Positions 1 to 9,603 are shown, numbered from the stretch's first letter. The stretch is DNA of 64,000 nt from Hydrogenophilus thiooxidans (GCF_019049855.1 NZ_JAHLSY010000003.1:62001-126000); one strand, 5' to 3'. Notes: a model not told the origin generated them from the sequence alone. A program made the numbers and translations.

Positions 1-622
1 GCAACGTTCCTTCCGGATCCAGTGCCGCACCGACCACTTCCCCAACGGCCAAACCGCGAAAGTAGAGGGGCGTTCCCACCTCGAGCGGCGCGACGGTGCG
101 CGACGTCAAAACGAAACGTTTCCCGCCACCCTCTGCGGACACCAACGGCGGTTCGTTCAGCCCTTGATAGTGGGATTGCCGCGCACCGTTTTTCCCCGGA
201 TCGAACGTTATGTACGCTCCCGACAGCAAGGTCTCCAGCCCGGTAACCGCACGCGCCGTCACACGCGGTTTCACCACCCAGAAGCGGGCATCCGCTCGCA
301 GGTGTCTCGCCACGTCACGGTTGATCGATAGCGTCACGACCACTTGATCGAGCGCTGGATCGAGCGTCACTGCGGTCACCCGACCCACTTCCACCTCTTT
401 GTAGCGAACGCGCGTCTTACCCGCTTCGATCCCGGCAGCGGTTGGAAAACGAACGGAAACCGTCACTCCCGCGTCACGCCACGCCTGATACCCCACCCAA
501 AACGCGATCACCAACGCCGTGATCGGCAACAACCAAATCGCCCAGCGCGCGAACCCGGCACCACTCGGCGTCGCAGGCTGAGCTTCCGGCAATTGGGTCA
601 AAAGATTCTCATGTTCCGTCAA
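1..622 (-). CDS. pqiB: PqiB-like MCE-domain protein, partial at window edge
   Basis: This is the N-terminal part (about 207 residues) of an intermembrane-transport protein of the PqiB/MCE family. The family is known to form tunnel-like assemblies that carry lipids between inner and outer membrane. One membrane helix lies near residues 24-46 (motif WAIWLLPITALVIAFW). The first MCE domain follows, with the typical GIEAGKTRVRYKEVEVG stretch, and a second begins near residue 165 (PLYFRGLAVGEVVG). I chose TTG at 622 because a GGGAG Shine-Dalgarno lies 7 bases upstream; no in-frame ATG fits. The start overlaps the end of the upstream pqiA gene, so the two are probably coupled. The C-terminal part is outside the window, so the number of MCE domains cannot be counted. 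Confidence 0.85.
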   Translation of the reverse strand, partial: MTEHENLLTQLPEAQPATPSGAGFARWAIWLLPITALVIAFWVGYQAWRDAGVTVSVRFPTAAGIEAGKTRVRYKEVEVGRVTAVTLDPALDQVVVTLSINRDVARHLRADARFWVVKPRVTARAVTGLETLLSGAYITFDPGKNGARQSHYQGLNEPPLVSAEGGGKRFVLTSRTVAPLEVGTPLYFRGLAVGEVVGAALDPEGTL

Positions 623-1244
623 AATCGGACTCCCACCACAACCACCGGGGTCGAAAACGCTCGGTGGCAACCATCGTGAGCACCACCACCGCGGCAAAAG
701 CAAGCGTTCCGGCACCCGGTGTAATCGCCGCAATCTCGCCGAACTGCACCCATGCAGCCAAGAGCGCAACGACGAAGACATCGACCATCGACCATCGCCC
801 CAACCAGGCGATCCACCTCAACCACCGCACCGCGACCGGTTGCCAACGTCGGCGGCGCGTGCCACTCACCCAGAGCACGAACCCCAGGACCACCATCTTC
901 GCGAACGGGATCAAGACACTGGCCACCAGCACGATCGTGGCCAGCCCCCACGAACCGACCACATAAAGGTGGATCACGCCACCAATGAGCGTACTCGGTT
1001 CCGAACGTCCCAAATTGGCGACCGTCATCACCGGTAACAGGTTCGCCGGAAAGTAGAACGCAAACGCCGCAAGGAGCAGCGCCCAAACCACGCGTCGTTC
1101 TTGCGCGGTCTCTTCAACGCGCGGCAACGTGGCCCCACAGACCGCGCAGCGGCAGCGGTCACGGGTGACCCGGCGGTTGATCGCGCCGCAATGGTCACAG
1201 CGCGCCCACCCCAACATCGTAGCGGTCACGAAACGCGGTGGCAT
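609..1244 (-). CDS. pqiA: PqiA-like integral membrane protein (second of two)
   Basis: A 211-residue paraquat-inducible protein A domain protein. The N-terminus carries two CxxC pairs (C16/C19 and C33/C36), a zinc-ribbon-like or rubredoxin-like feature of the family. About four membrane helices follow (around residues 55-75, 98-122, 145-165 and 172-192). PqiA proteins sit in the inner membrane and are thought to serve the PqiB lipid-transport tunnel. E. coli PqiA has two such halves in one chain; here the halves are separate genes, this one and the gene starting at 1867. The ATG at 1244 overlaps the upstream gene by 19 bases, and its stop overlaps the start of pqiB. The split arrangement is common outside enterobacteria, so it is not evidence of damage. 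Confidence 0.85.
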   Translation of the reverse strand: MPPRFVTATMLGWARCDHCGAINRRVTRDRCRCAVCGATLPRVEETAQERRVVWALLLAAFAFYFPANLLPVMTVANLGRSEPSTLIGGVIHLYVVGSWGLATIVLVASVLIPFAKMVVLGFVLWVSGTRRRRWQPVAVRWLRWIAWLGRWSMVDVFVVALLAAWVQFGEIAAITPGAGTLAFAAVVVLTMVATERFRPRWLWWESDFDGT

Positions 1245-1867
1245 GCCAGCCACTCTGCACGGTAGCGATCCCAATCGAAAAGCGCGTGGATCACGGCCAA
1301 CGAAACGGTGAAACCAACGAACGCCCACAGGCTGAGCCCCGGAAGCAGACGCGCCATATCCCCAAGTTTCACCACCGCGACGACCACGCCCAATAGAAAG
1401 ACATCGAGCATCGCCCAGTGGCGGTGCCAGTGGGCATACCGCAACAACAGACGAATTCCGGGAACCGTTCGACGGCGCCACAAGGGAACCAAAAGCCATG
1501 TGTAGGTCAGCAACAACGCAAGCGGCGCAAAGACCGTCGTCACTGAAACGATCGCGGCCAAACCCGTTTCATGCCCCCGCGCAAGCGCCGCAGCCAACGT
1601 CCATAACGTCACCTCGGTAACCTGCCCGAAAAGCTCGAGCTGCGCAAGCGGCTGCACGCCGCTCGCAAACCACAGCACCCACGCAGTGACCACCCACGGC
1701 AGCAACGCGCGAAACGGCACGCCGCTGCGCCAAACAACTGCGCCACAACGCGGACAATAGGCACGCTTACCCCGCAGCGGCTTGGGCAACCGCGTCACCA
1801 GATCACATTCCGGACAGACCACCACGTCAGCGCGCGGCATCGCACCGGTTCGAACAGCCGTTTTCAT
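1226..1867 (-). CDS. pqiA: PqiA-like integral membrane protein (first of two)
   Basis: A 213-residue protein with the same plan as its downstream neighbour: two CxxC pairs (C18/C21 and C38/C41) followed by four predicted membrane helices. It is the first gene of the three-gene pqi-type cluster. By family knowledge the cluster acts in envelope lipid homeostasis; the name comes from paraquat induction in E. coli, which cannot be assumed here. The start is ATG 1867, since the reading frame upstream of it gives non-family sequence. Only 7 bases separate it from the stop of comF at 1875 on the same strand, so comF and the pqi genes may share a transcript. Gene symbol by family only. Confidence 0.83.
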   Translation of the reverse strand: MKTAVRTGAMPRADVVVCPECDLVTRLPKPLRGKRAYCPRCGAVVWRSGVPFRALLPWVVTAWVLWFASGVQPLAQLELFGQVTEVTLWTLAAALARGHETGLAAIVSVTTVFAPLALLLTYTWLLVPLWRRRTVPGIRLLLRYAHWHRHWAMLDVFLLGVVVAVVKLGDMARLLPGLSLWAFVGFTVSLAVIHALFDWDRYRAEWLACHRVS

Positions 1868-1874
1868 CGCGCCA

Positions 1875-2615
1875 TTATAGCGCGCCGTCCCCAGTGGAAA
1901 CGGGCGCTGCGGTCCGCGCAGCGACCAAGAAATGGACTGCGTTCGCTCCGGCTGCCCGCAATGCTTCGCTGGCGGCGGCAAGCGTCGCCCCGGTGGTCAT
2001 TACGTCGTCGACCACCATCACGTTTCGTCCCGTCACCAGGCGGCGATCGCGCACGACGAACGCCTGCGCGACGTTTTCCACACGGTGCGCGCGATCAAGG
2101 GTCGCCTGCATCGCCGTTTCTTTGCGCCGCCGCAACCCGTCCGCCTGCCAAGGAATGCCCCAGATACGCGCAACCGTCCGCGTGATCTCCGCCGCCTGAT
2201 TGAACCCGCGCGTTCGTTGCCGTTCTGGAGCAAGCGGAATCGGCAGCAGCAAATCGCCCCGTGGTTCGGCGGTAGTGGCAAGTGCCGTGCCCAACGCCGT
2301 CGCATACGGTAACGCCCGGTGGAATTTCAAACGGTGCACCCAGCGATCAACCGGGGCTCGGTACCAAAACGCCGCTTGCGTCGATTGAAAGCTGGGTGGT
2401 GATGCCGCGCAGCGCGTGCAGACCCCAGCGGTTTCGCCGCCCCCCGAAGCGAGCGCTTCTCCGCAACGCACGCAGGCTTGCCCGGCGTCCCACCACGGCA
2501 ACGCCTCGGCACACCGGTCACACCACGGCGCGTCGCCATAATGCGTACGTTCGCAGCCGATACAAACAGTTCCTGTCAATTTCGTCAAAATTCGCGTAAA
2601 ATCACTGCTGATCAT
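1875..2615 (-). CDS. comF: ComF/GntX-type phosphoribosyltransferase-like protein
   Basis: A 246-residue ComF-family protein. The N-terminal third holds four CxxC-type pairs (C18/C21, C32/C35, C48/C51, C66/C69), as expected for the family's zinc-binding region. The C-terminal half is a type I phosphoribosyltransferase fold with the PRPP-binding loop [11 protein letters not shown] at residues 201-211. Family members support DNA uptake during natural transformation (ComF) or growth on certain carbon sources (GntX); the enzymatic substrate is not established. ATG at 2615 is chosen because earlier in-frame starts fall inside the divergent bioB gene. It lies only 29 bases from bioB. In gammaproteobacteria this family often sits beside bioH, so the biotin neighbourhood is a recurring link, but the function here is an inference. 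Confidence 0.85.
   Translation of the reverse strand: MISSDFTRILTKLTGTVCIGCERTHYGDAPWCDRCAEALPWWDAGQACVRCGEALASGGGETAGVCTRCAASPPSFQSTQAAFWYRAPVDRWVHRLKFHRALPYATALGTALATTAEPRGDLLLPIPLAPERQRTRGFNQAAEITRTVARIWGIPWQADGLRRRKETAMQATLDRAHRVENVAQAFVVRDRRLVTGRNVMVVDDVMTTGATLAAASEALRAAGANAVHFLVAARTAAPVSTGDGAL
2573..2602 (+). promoter_or_regulatory. possible sigma70 promoter for the biotin operon
   Basis: CTGTCA (4 of 6 matches to -35) and TAAAAT (5 of 6 to -10) are separated by 18 bases, upstream of bioB. They lie inside the 5' end of the divergent comF gene, because the intergenic space is only 29 bases. I see no convincing BirA operator palindrome around it. This is a pattern match only. Confidence 0.35.
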
Positions 2616-2644
2616 TTCACCGCTTCCTTGCTCTGGAGAATGCG

Positions 2645-3634
2645 ATGGCCTCCGTTCTGTCTGCCCCCGCCGCAACTACCCGCACCTCAGAACCCGCATT
2701 CGAAACGCGCAAAGCCCAACTGCGCGAATGGTTCTCACTGCCGTTTTTCGACCTGCTGCACCGTGCGCACGAAACCCATCGCCGCCATTTTCCGGGTCAC
2801 CGCGTGCAACGCTCGACGCTGCTGTCGATCAAAACCGGCGGCTGCTCCGAAGACTGTGGCTACTGTTCGCAGTCGGCACGCTACGAAAAAGCTACCGGTT
2901 TGTCTCGGCAACGGCTCCTCTCCGTCGACGAGGTGCGTGCCCGCGCCGAAGCGGCCAAAGCGGCTGGTGCGAGCCGTTTCTGCATGGGCGCGGCGTGGCG
3001 CGGCCCCAAAGGCCAAGACCTGGATCGGGTGGCGGAACTGATCGCCTCCGTGAAAGCGCTGGGGCTCGAAACCTGCGTCACGCTCGGGATGCTCACCGAC
3101 GACCAAGCGGCCCGTCTCAAAGCGGCTGGGCTCGATTACTACAACCACAACGTCGACACCTCTCCCGAATACTACGACCAAGTGATCACCACGCATACCC
3201 TGCAAGATCGGTTGCGCACGTTGGAGGCGGTACGCAAAGCAGGGATCAAGGTTTGCTGTGGTGGCATCATCGGCATGGGTGAGACCCGCGAAGACCGTAT
3301 CAGTATGCTCGCACTCTTGGCCGATCTCGACCCGCCGCCCGAATCGGTACCGATCAACCAACTCGTCCCGATTCCCGGCACCCCACTCGGCGATCAACCG
3401 CCGCTCGACCCATTTGAATTCGTCCGCACCATCGCCGTTGCCCGACTGGCGATGCCGACCAGTTACGTCCGCCTCTCCGCCGGTCGCAAAACGATGAGCG
3501 ACGAACTGCAGGCGCTCTGCTTCTACGCCGGCGCCAACTCGATCTTCTATGGCGACGCGCTCCTCACCACCGGCAACCCGGACGTCGCCCACGACAACGC
3601 ACTCTTCGAACGCTTGGGGCTGCAACCGGAATGA
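2645..3634 (+). CDS. bioB: Biotin synthase
   Basis: A 329-residue radical SAM enzyme that inserts sulfur into dethiobiotin, the last step of biotin synthesis. The CxxxCxxC cluster motif is at C67, C71 and C74 ([13 protein letters not shown]), which binds the [4Fe-4S] cluster and SAM. The downstream stretches [13 protein letters not shown] and [10 protein letters not shown] are hallmark BioB sequences. The C-terminal SAGRKTM region carries the arginine that binds the auxiliary [2Fe-2S] cluster in the family. Length is normal. GGAG lies 7-10 bases before ATG 2645. It is the first gene of bioBAFC-(ABC-F)-D, and its stop overlaps the bioA start by 4 bases. Confidence 0.97.
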   Translation: MASVLSAPAATTRTSEPAFETRKAQLREWFSLPFFDLLHRAHETHRRHFPGHRVQRSTLLSIKTGGCSEDCGYCSQSARYEKATGLSRQRLLSVDEVRARAEAAKAAGASRFCMGAAWRGPKGQDLDRVAELIASVKALGLETCVTLGMLTDDQAARLKAAGLDYYNHNVDTSPEYYDQVITTHTLQDRLRTLEAVRKAGIKVCCGGIIGMGETREDRISMLALLADLDPPPESVPINQLVPIPGTPLGDQPPLDPFEFVRTIAVARLAMPTSYVRLSAGRKTMSDELQALCFYAGANSIFYGDALLTTGNPDVAHDNALFERLGLQPE

Positions 3635-5007
3635 GCAGCGCACACCAGCTTGTCGAACGCTCCCTAGCGGCAATCTGGCACCCGTGCACGCAGATGCAGC
3701 GTCATCTGCACCCGGACCCGGCACGCCGCATTCCCCTGTTACCGGTGGCGCGGGCCGAAGGGCCGTGGCTCTTCGACCCGGATGGGAACCGCTACTTCGA
3801 CGCATTCAGCTCTTGGTGGACCACCCTTTTTGGTCATTGCCACCCGCACATCGTCGCCGCGGTGCGCGAACAGATCGCGACGCTCGACCACGTACTCCTT
3901 GCCGGCTGCACCCACGCCCCAGCGGTAGAACTCGCCGAAAGGCTTGCGGCAAAAACCGACGGCACGCTGGGACACGCCTTCTTCGCGTCGGATGGCGCCA
4001 GCGCCGTCGAAATCGCGTTGAAGCTGGCAGCCCACTACTGGCGCAACCAGGGGTACCCCGAGAAACACCGCTTCGTCGCCTTTGCCGGTGGCTACCATGG
4101 CGAAACGGTTGGCGCGCTTGCCGTGACCGACATCCCACTCTTTCGCGAAGCGTACCAACCACTCATCCGCCCCGCGGCGATGATGCCGTCGCCCGATGCG
4201 CGGCGCGGTCCCCATGCCGCAGACGAAGCGCTGGCCGCGCTCGCAGAATACTTGGCGGTACACCACGCAGAAACCGCTGCGGTCATCGTCGAACCGCTCG
4301 TGCAGGGCGCTGGCGGCATGGCGATGCACCCGCCGTCGTTCCTGAATGCGCTGCGCGACCTGTGCACCCGCCACGACGTGCTTCTCATTTTCGACGAAAT
4401 CGCCGTCGGCTGCGGCCGCACCGGTCGTTTCTTCGCCCATGAGCACGCGGATGTCCGACCGGACCTCCTCACCCTCTCCAAAGGCATCACGGGCGGCACG
4501 CTTCCGCTTGCGGTGGTGCTTGCGCGCGACGAACTCTTTCGCGCGTTCCTTGCCGACGAAGTCACGCGCGCCTTTCTCCATTCCCACTCCTACACGGGCA
4601 ACCCGCTTGCCTGCCGCGCCGCATGCGCCACGCTCGACCTCTTGGACAATCCGGAGGTTTGGCCACAGATCGAAACGCTCGGCGCTGCGTTCGAAGCGGC
4701 GATGGCTCAAGTCGCCGCGCAGGTGGGTGGGGTTCACCTGCGCCGCACCGGCACGATCGTTGCGTTCGACCTCCCTGACGCCCCAGGCGATTTCGCCCCG
4801 CGGGTCGCGAAAGCAGCGCTTGCGGCAGGGCTCCTCTTGCGCCCCCTTGGCAACACCTGCTACGTGATGCCGCCGTTCGCCACCCCGCCGGAACTGGCCG
4901 AATGGTTCGGCACGCAGTTGTTGCGCACCCTCACGCAGGTGCTCGAGACCGCAGCCGCATCGGACTGCTTTCAACCGGCACACCCTCAGGAACCGCCGCT
5001 GCCATGA
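3631..5007 (+). CDS. bioA: Adenosylmethionine-8-amino-7-oxononanoate aminotransferase
   Basis: A 458-residue class III PLP aminotransferase that converts KAPA to DAPA using SAM as amino donor. The expected PLP lysine is K284 ([12 protein letters not shown]) and the cofactor aspartate is D255 ([12 protein letters not shown]). The N-terminal IWHPCTQM motif and the SWW segment (residues 60-63) are specific to BioA rather than to other class III aminotransferases. The start overlaps the bioB stop (ATGA) and the stop overlaps the bioF start in the same way, so the three genes are probably translationally coupled. Length fits the family, perhaps with a slightly long C-terminus. Confidence 0.96.
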   Translation: MSSAHQLVERSLAAIWHPCTQMQRHLHPDPARRIPLLPVARAEGPWLFDPDGNRYFDAFSSWWTTLFGHCHPHIVAAVREQIATLDHVLLAGCTHAPAVELAERLAAKTDGTLGHAFFASDGASAVEIALKLAAHYWRNQGYPEKHRFVAFAGGYHGETVGALAVTDIPLFREAYQPLIRPAAMMPSPDARRGPHAADEALAALAEYLAVHHAETAAVIVEPLVQGAGGMAMHPPSFLNALRDLCTRHDVLLIFDEIAVGCGRTGRFFAHEHADVRPDLLTLSKGITGGTLPLAVVLARDELFRAFLADEVTRAFLHSHSYTGNPLACRAACATLDLLDNPEVWPQIETLGAAFEAAMAQVAAQVGGVHLRRTGTIVAFDLPDAPGDFAPRVAKAALAAGLLLRPLGNTCYVMPPFATPPELAEWFGTQLLRTLTQVLETAAASDCFQPAHPQEPPLP

Positions 5008-6209
5008 CCGCGCACGATCCTTGGCAACTGCCTGCCGAATGGCTCGCGCAACGGCGAGCGCAGGGGCTCGAACGCCGCCACCGCCCCTTTGCCCCCAGTT
5101 CAACGAGTGGGATCGCCCATGCCCGCAATCGGCAATGGGTCAATTTCGCCAGCAACGACTACCTGGGGCTAGCCCACCATCCGGCGGTGATCGCAGCGTG
5201 GCAGGCAGGCGCCACGCGCTGGGGCGTGGGGTCCACCGCGTCGGCGCTCGTCTGCGGCTATACCGAAGCACACGAAACGCTCGAAAGCGCGCTCGCCGCG
5301 TGGCTTGGCTTCCCTGCGGCGCGGCTCTTCACCTCCGGCTACGCCGCGAACCTGGCTGCGGTGACGATGCTCGCAAGCGAATCCCCTTCGACGACCGCCA
5401 TTTTTGCCGACAAGCTCGTCCATGCGTCGCTCATCGACGCGCTGCTTCTTGCACGTGCCCACGGGGCGCACGTGCGCCGCTACCCGCACCGGGACACCGA
5501 AACGCTGGCGCGCTGGCTTGCCGAAAGCCCTGCCCCTCTCAAAATCATCGTCACCGACGGTGTCTTCAGCATGGATGGCGACATCGCGCCGCTTCCTGAG
5601 CTCGCCTCCCTTGCCGAACGCCACCGCGCGTGGTTGATCGTCGACGACGCCCACGGTATTGGTGTCCTGGGCAACGGTCGTGGCACCTTCGCCCACTTCG
5701 GCTGTACCCCAGCCGCGCACTGGCTCTGGATCGCTACCTTTGGCAAAGCGGTGGGCGTTGCCGGTGCGGCGATTCTGGGGAGTAAAGATGCGATTGCTTG
5801 GCTCGACCAAAGCGCGCGCACGCACATCTACACCACCGCGATGCCGCCTGCGCAGGCAGAAGCGCTCAACGCAGCGATCACCGTGATCCGCAACGAACCC
5901 GATCGCTTGGCCCACCTCCACCGATTGATCGCGCAATGGCGTCTCCTTACCGAACGCCTCCCCGCCGCAGCAGCGACACCACTCGAATCGGCAACCGCAA
6001 TTCAACCGCTCATCGTCGGCGAAAGTCAGCGTGCCGTGTATCTTGCGCAGGCGCTCGAAACCGCAGGATTCTTGGTTCCAGCAATCCGCCCCCCCACCGT
6101 TCCCCCCAACACAGCGCGCTTACGCATCTCGCTCTCGGCTGCCCATGAGCCGGAGCAGCTCGCAAACCTTGCCGAAGCGCTCCAGAAATTGTTGGCACTC
6201 CAACCGTGA
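5004..6209 (+). CDS. bioF: 8-amino-7-oxononanoate synthase
   Basis: A 401-residue alpha-oxoamine synthase that condenses pimeloyl-ACP with alanine to KAPA. The PLP lysine is K248 (ATFGKAVG). D214 and H217 (VDDAHGIG) are the usual cofactor contacts, and FASNDYLGLA near residue 48 is the family N-terminal motif. I chose ATG 5004 because it overlaps the bioA stop by 4 bases (ATGA); the longer frame upstream only translates bioA out of frame. The length of about 400 residues is normal, slightly longer than E. coli BioF (384). Confidence 0.96.
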   Translation: MTAHDPWQLPAEWLAQRRAQGLERRHRPFAPSSTSGIAHARNRQWVNFASNDYLGLAHHPAVIAAWQAGATRWGVGSTASALVCGYTEAHETLESALAAWLGFPAARLFTSGYAANLAAVTMLASESPSTTAIFADKLVHASLIDALLLARAHGAHVRRYPHRDTETLARWLAESPAPLKIIVTDGVFSMDGDIAPLPELASLAERHRAWLIVDDAHGIGVLGNGRGTFAHFGCTPAAHWLWIATFGKAVGVAGAAILGSKDAIAWLDQSARTHIYTTAMPPAQAEALNAAITVIRNEPDRLAHLHRLIAQWRLLTERLPAAAATPLESATAIQPLIVGESQRAVYLAQALETAGFLVPAIRPPTVPPNTARLRISLSAAHEPEQLANLAEALQKLLALQP

Positions 6210-6219
6210 ACGAAACCTG

Positions 6220-7053
6220 ATGGCAACACGCTGGCAACCCCGACCCAATGCCGAAACGACGGAACTACCCGCACTTCCCAAAGCGCGCGTTCGTGCTGCG
6301 TTTGGTCGGCACGCGCGCCACGCCGCACAGCACGACGTCGCCCAACGAAAGATCGCCGCAACACTCTTTGCCGCGCTCGACGCCGCGATAGCCGCAGCCG
6401 AGGCCCCGTTGCCGCAAACGCCATGGTTGCTGGATGCGGGCTGTGGGGTGGGCCGTGACCTGCCGCACCTCAAAGCGCGTTTTCCCCACCATCGTCTCCT
6501 CGCGTTGGATGCGGCTCCGGCGCTGCTCGCGACCCTACCGCCCGAATTGGCCACCCCCATCGTGGGCGACCTCGAACAGCTCCCGTTCCCTACCCAAACG
6601 CTCGCACTCTACTGGAGCAACTGCGCGTGGCAGTGGACGACACCGGTATTGGTCGTCCAGGAAATCGTGCGCACGCTGGCGCCAAACGGCTGGGCCGCGA
6701 TCAGCATCGTGCTGGCAGGAACCTTTCCGGAACTCGCCACCGCTTTTGCCGAACTGGGCGAACCGCCACCGCTCGCCCCGCTTCCCGACGAAGCCGCCTG
6801 GCGGCAGGCATTTGCCGGCCATCCGTGGCGCACCCTCCACGCTACGCACCACACGATCCCCCTCTTCTTCGCCACACCACAAGAACTCCTCGCCTCGATT
6901 CGTGGTGTTGGCGCAACCGCCACCCCGAAAACGACCAAGCGCTTCGACCGCACCCGGCCACGCCGCCTTGCGGCCGCGCTGGAACGGCTGCGCGGCCCCC
7001 ACGGCATCCCCCTCACCTACCAAATCCTGACCATTCTGGCGCAACGACCATGA
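6220..7053 (+). CDS. bioC: Malonyl-ACP O-methyltransferase
   Basis: A 277-residue class I SAM methyltransferase. It methylates malonyl-ACP so that fatty-acid synthase can build the pimeloyl chain. Motif I is LLDAGCGVGRDLPHL near residues 74-88, and a BioC-typical SNCAWQW segment follows the second strand. The N-terminus contains the family pattern with VRAAFGRHARHAAQHD. ATG 6220 lies 10 bases after the bioF stop. The stop overlaps the ABC-F start by 4 bases. The partner esterase BioH (or an equivalent) is not in this window, so pimeloyl-ester cleavage must be encoded elsewhere. Confidence 0.92.
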   Translation: MATRWQPRPNAETTELPALPKARVRAAFGRHARHAAQHDVAQRKIAATLFAALDAAIAAAEAPLPQTPWLLDAGCGVGRDLPHLKARFPHHRLLALDAAPALLATLPPELATPIVGDLEQLPFPTQTLALYWSNCAWQWTTPVLVVQEIVRTLAPNGWAAISIVLAGTFPELATAFAELGEPPPLAPLPDEAAWRQAFAGHPWRTLHATHHTIPLFFATPQELLASIRGVGATATPKTTKRFDRTRPRRLAAALERLRGPHGIPLTYQILTILAQRP

Positions 7054-8942
7054 TCCAATTGCGATCGCTCACCTTCAGCCGCGCAGACAAGCGCCTGGTG
7101 GAAAACGCCACATTGCAAATCCATGCCGGTTGGAAAGTCGGCGTCACGGGTGGCAACGGCTGCGGCAAATCGACTCTGTTCGCGCTGCTGCGCGGCGAAC
7201 ATCACCCCGACCATGGCGACCTGGAATGGCCAGTCACCTGGCGGATTGCGCACGTCGCCCAGGAAACCCCTGCCGTTGACACCCCGGCGATCGAGTACGT
7301 TCTGGATGGCAACACCGAATTGCGTCGCCTCGAACGTGCGCTCGCGGAAGCGGAACGCGCACACGACGGCATCCGCATCGCCGAGCTCCACGAAGCGCTC
7401 GCCGCGATCGACGGCTACGCCGCGCGCGCCCGCGCCGCGGAGATCCTCGACGGGCTCGGTTTTTCGCCCGCAGCGCAGCAGCGCCCCGTCGCCACCTTTT
7501 CCGGCGGATGGCGGATGCGCCTCAACCTGGCCCGAGCACTCGCCGCAGACGCGGAGTTGCTCCTTCTCGACGAACCGACGAACCACCTCGACCTCGACGC
7601 CGTGTTGTGGCTGGAAACGTGGCTGCAGCGATCCGCCGCCACGCTTCTCGTGATTTCGCACGACCGCGAACTCCTCGATGCCGTTGCGACCCACATCCTC
7701 AGCTTCGAAAACGGCACCCTTCGCCTCTACACCGGCAACTTCACCACGTTCGAACGCACGCGCGCCGAACAGTTGGCCCACCAGCAAGCCCTGTACGAAA
7801 AACAGCAGCGCGAAATCGCCCATTTGCGCGCATTCGTCGAACGCTTTCGCGCCAAAGCCACCAAAGCGCGGCAAGCGCAAAGCCGCTTGAAGGCGCTTGC
7901 CCGCATGGAACTGATCGAGGCGGCGCACGTCGACTCCCCGTTCACCTTCCGTTTTCTCCCACCAGAGGGAACCTCCGACCCACTGCTCACGCTGGAAGCG
8001 GCCGCGGTCGGCTACGACGGGAAACGGCTACTGACCGGTATCGACCTCACGATCCGCCCCGATACCCGGCTTGCGCTGCTGGGCCCCAACGGTGCCGGAA
8101 AATCGACACTCATCAAACTCCTTGCGGGCGAATTGCCGCTCCTTGCGGGCAAGCGGACCGAAGGGCGCAAGCTCAAGATCGGCTACTTTGCGCAGCACCA
8201 AATGGAACGGCTGCGACCGAACGAAACGCCACTGCAGCACCTGATCCGCCTTGAACCGACGACGCCGGAACAAGAGTTGCGTGATTTTCTCGGCCGCTTC
8301 GATTTTCGCGGTACTGCAGCCGACACCCCCTGCCGCGCCTTTTCGGGTGGTGAAAAGGCGCGGTTGGCGCTCGCGTTGCTGTTACGTACGCGCCCGAACC
8401 TCCTCCTGCTCGACGAGCCCACGAACCACCTCGACCTCGAAATGCGCGACGCATTGACGCGCGCGCTGCAAGAGGCAGAAGTCGCCGTCGTGCTGGTTTC
8501 GCACGACCGTTACCTGCTGCGCGCCACCGCCGACGCGTTCGTACTGGTCGCGGATGGTCGGGTAGTGCCTTTCGACGGCGACTTCGACGCCTACGCCAAC
8601 TGGCTGGCGCAACGCCGTCAAACCCACCGCGCCCCGACCGTCGCAGACCGTTCGGCCAAAGCACAACGCATCGCCGACCGCGCCGCGCAAAAAGCCGCAC
8701 AAGCGGAGCAGCGGCGCTTGGAAAAAGCCGCAGCGAAATGGGAAGCAGAAATCGAAACACTAACCGCTACGCTGCACGCAGTCGAAGCGCGGCTGGCCGA
8801 TCCGGCACTTTACTCGGACCGCGCCGCTGCCGACGCCGTCGCCCGTGAAGCCGACGCGCTGCGCGCCCAAATCGCTGAGGCCGAAACCCAATGGCTCGAA
8901 GCGCAAACGGCATTGGAAGCACTCACCCTGGCGTCTGAATGA
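7050..8942 (+). CDS. ABC-F family ATPase (YheS/Uup-like)
   Basis: A 630-residue soluble protein with two ABC ATPase domains and no membrane segment, i.e. an ABC-F protein. Walker A motifs are GGNGCGKST at residues 34-42 and GPNGAGKST at 345-353. Signature motifs FSGGWRMRL and FSGGEKARL and two LLLDEPTNHLDL Walker B boxes are present. The linker between the domains is charged and helical, and the C-terminal 100 residues are rich in Ala, Glu, Lys and Arg, consistent with a coiled coil. Family members act on the ribosome (translation factor or antibiotic resistance type); YheS is the nearest match by layout. It sits inside the biotin operon, coupled to bioC by an ATGA overlap and 13 bases before bioD, with no obvious link to biotin. 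Confidence 0.92.
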   Translation: MIQLRSLTFSRADKRLVENATLQIHAGWKVGVTGGNGCGKSTLFALLRGEHHPDHGDLEWPVTWRIAHVAQETPAVDTPAIEYVLDGNTELRRLERALAEAERAHDGIRIAELHEALAAIDGYAARARAAEILDGLGFSPAAQQRPVATFSGGWRMRLNLARALAADAELLLLDEPTNHLDLDAVLWLETWLQRSAATLLVISHDRELLDAVATHILSFENGTLRLYTGNFTTFERTRAEQLAHQQALYEKQQREIAHLRAFVERFRAKATKARQAQSRLKALARMELIEAAHVDSPFTFRFLPPEGTSDPLLTLEAAAVGYDGKRLLTGIDLTIRPDTRLALLGPNGAGKSTLIKLLAGELPLLAGKRTEGRKLKIGYFAQHQMERLRPNETPLQHLIRLEPTTPEQELRDFLGRFDFRGTAADTPCRAFSGGEKARLALALLLRTRPNLLLLDEPTNHLDLEMRDALTRALQEAEVAVVLVSHDRYLLRATADAFVLVADGRVVPFDGDFDAYANWLAQRRQTHRAPTVADRSAKAQRIADRAAQKAAQAEQRRLEKAAAKWEAEIETLTATLHAVEARLADPALYSDRAAADAVAREADALRAQIAEAETQWLEAQTALEALTLASE

Positions 8943-8947
8943 GGAGG
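8941..8947 (+). promoter_or_regulatory. strong ribosome binding site for bioD
   Basis: GAGGAGG, overlapping the stop codon of the ABC-F gene, sits 8 bases before ATG 8956. It settles the bioD start, because the same frame is open far upstream. Confidence 0.7.
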
Positions 8948-8955
8948 ACCTTGCC

Positions 8956-9603
8956 ATGACCGCAACCGCCTATTTCGTCACCGGCACCGACACCGAGATC
9001 GGCAAAACCACCGTAACCGCGATTTTGTTACGGCAAGCCGCCGCAGAAGGCAAACGCGCTGCGGGACTCAAACCGATCGCTGCCGGGGTCGAAGCATCCG
9101 GAGCGAATGCCGACGTCGCTGCGCTCATCGCCGCAAGCAACGTCCCGCTACCCCGCGACGTCGTCAACCCCTACTGCTTCGCCGAACCGATCTCGCCGCA
9201 CCTCGCGGCGCAACATGAAGGAGTCACGATCGACTTCGCAACCATTCGCCGCGCCGTAGACAACGCTCGAGCCCAGTGCGACCTCCTCTTCGTCGAAGGG
9301 GTGGGCGGTTTTCACGCGCCACTCTCAGAAACCACGACGGTTGCCGATCTGGCGGTTGCGCTCAACCTTCCCGTGCTTTTGGTGGTCGGGATGCGCCTGG
9401 GCTGCCTCAACCACGCGCTGCTCACCGTCGAGGCGATCACCGCGCGCGACCTTCTTTTTGCCGGTTGGATCGCCAACCAGATCGACCCCGAAATGGCTGC
9501 GTTCGCAGAAAACCTAGCGACACTGCAAGCGCGCCTCTCGGCACCGTGTTGGGGCGTCGTTCGCTATGGCGCCCACGCATTGAGCCACCCCGTTACACCT
9601 TAG
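8956..9603 (+). CDS. bioD: Dethiobiotin synthetase
   Basis: A 215-residue ATP-dependent enzyme that closes the ureido ring of DAPA to form dethiobiotin. The N-terminal P-loop GTDTEIGKTTVT (residues 8-19) is diagnostic. K33 in LKPIAAG and the VEGVGG motif are further family residues. The start at ATG 8956 is fixed by a GAGGAGG site. It is the last gene of the biotin operon. The start of the oppositely oriented gene's 3' end lies about 70 bases beyond it; no clear terminator hairpin is visible in that gap. Confidence 0.96.
   Translation: MTATAYFVTGTDTEIGKTTVTAILLRQAAAEGKRAAGLKPIAAGVEASGANADVAALIAASNVPLPRDVVNPYCFAEPISPHLAAQHEGVTIDFATIRRAVDNARAQCDLLFVEGVGGFHAPLSETTTVADLAVALNLPVLLVVGMRLGCLNHALLTVEAITARDLLFAGWIANQIDPEMAAFAENLATLQARLSAPCWGVVRYGAHALSHPVTP

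Noticed and set aside
3739-5103. Open frame of about 450 codons opposite to bioA
   Set aside because: Arg/Gly/Val-rich translation, fully opposite to a well-supported aminotransferase gene.
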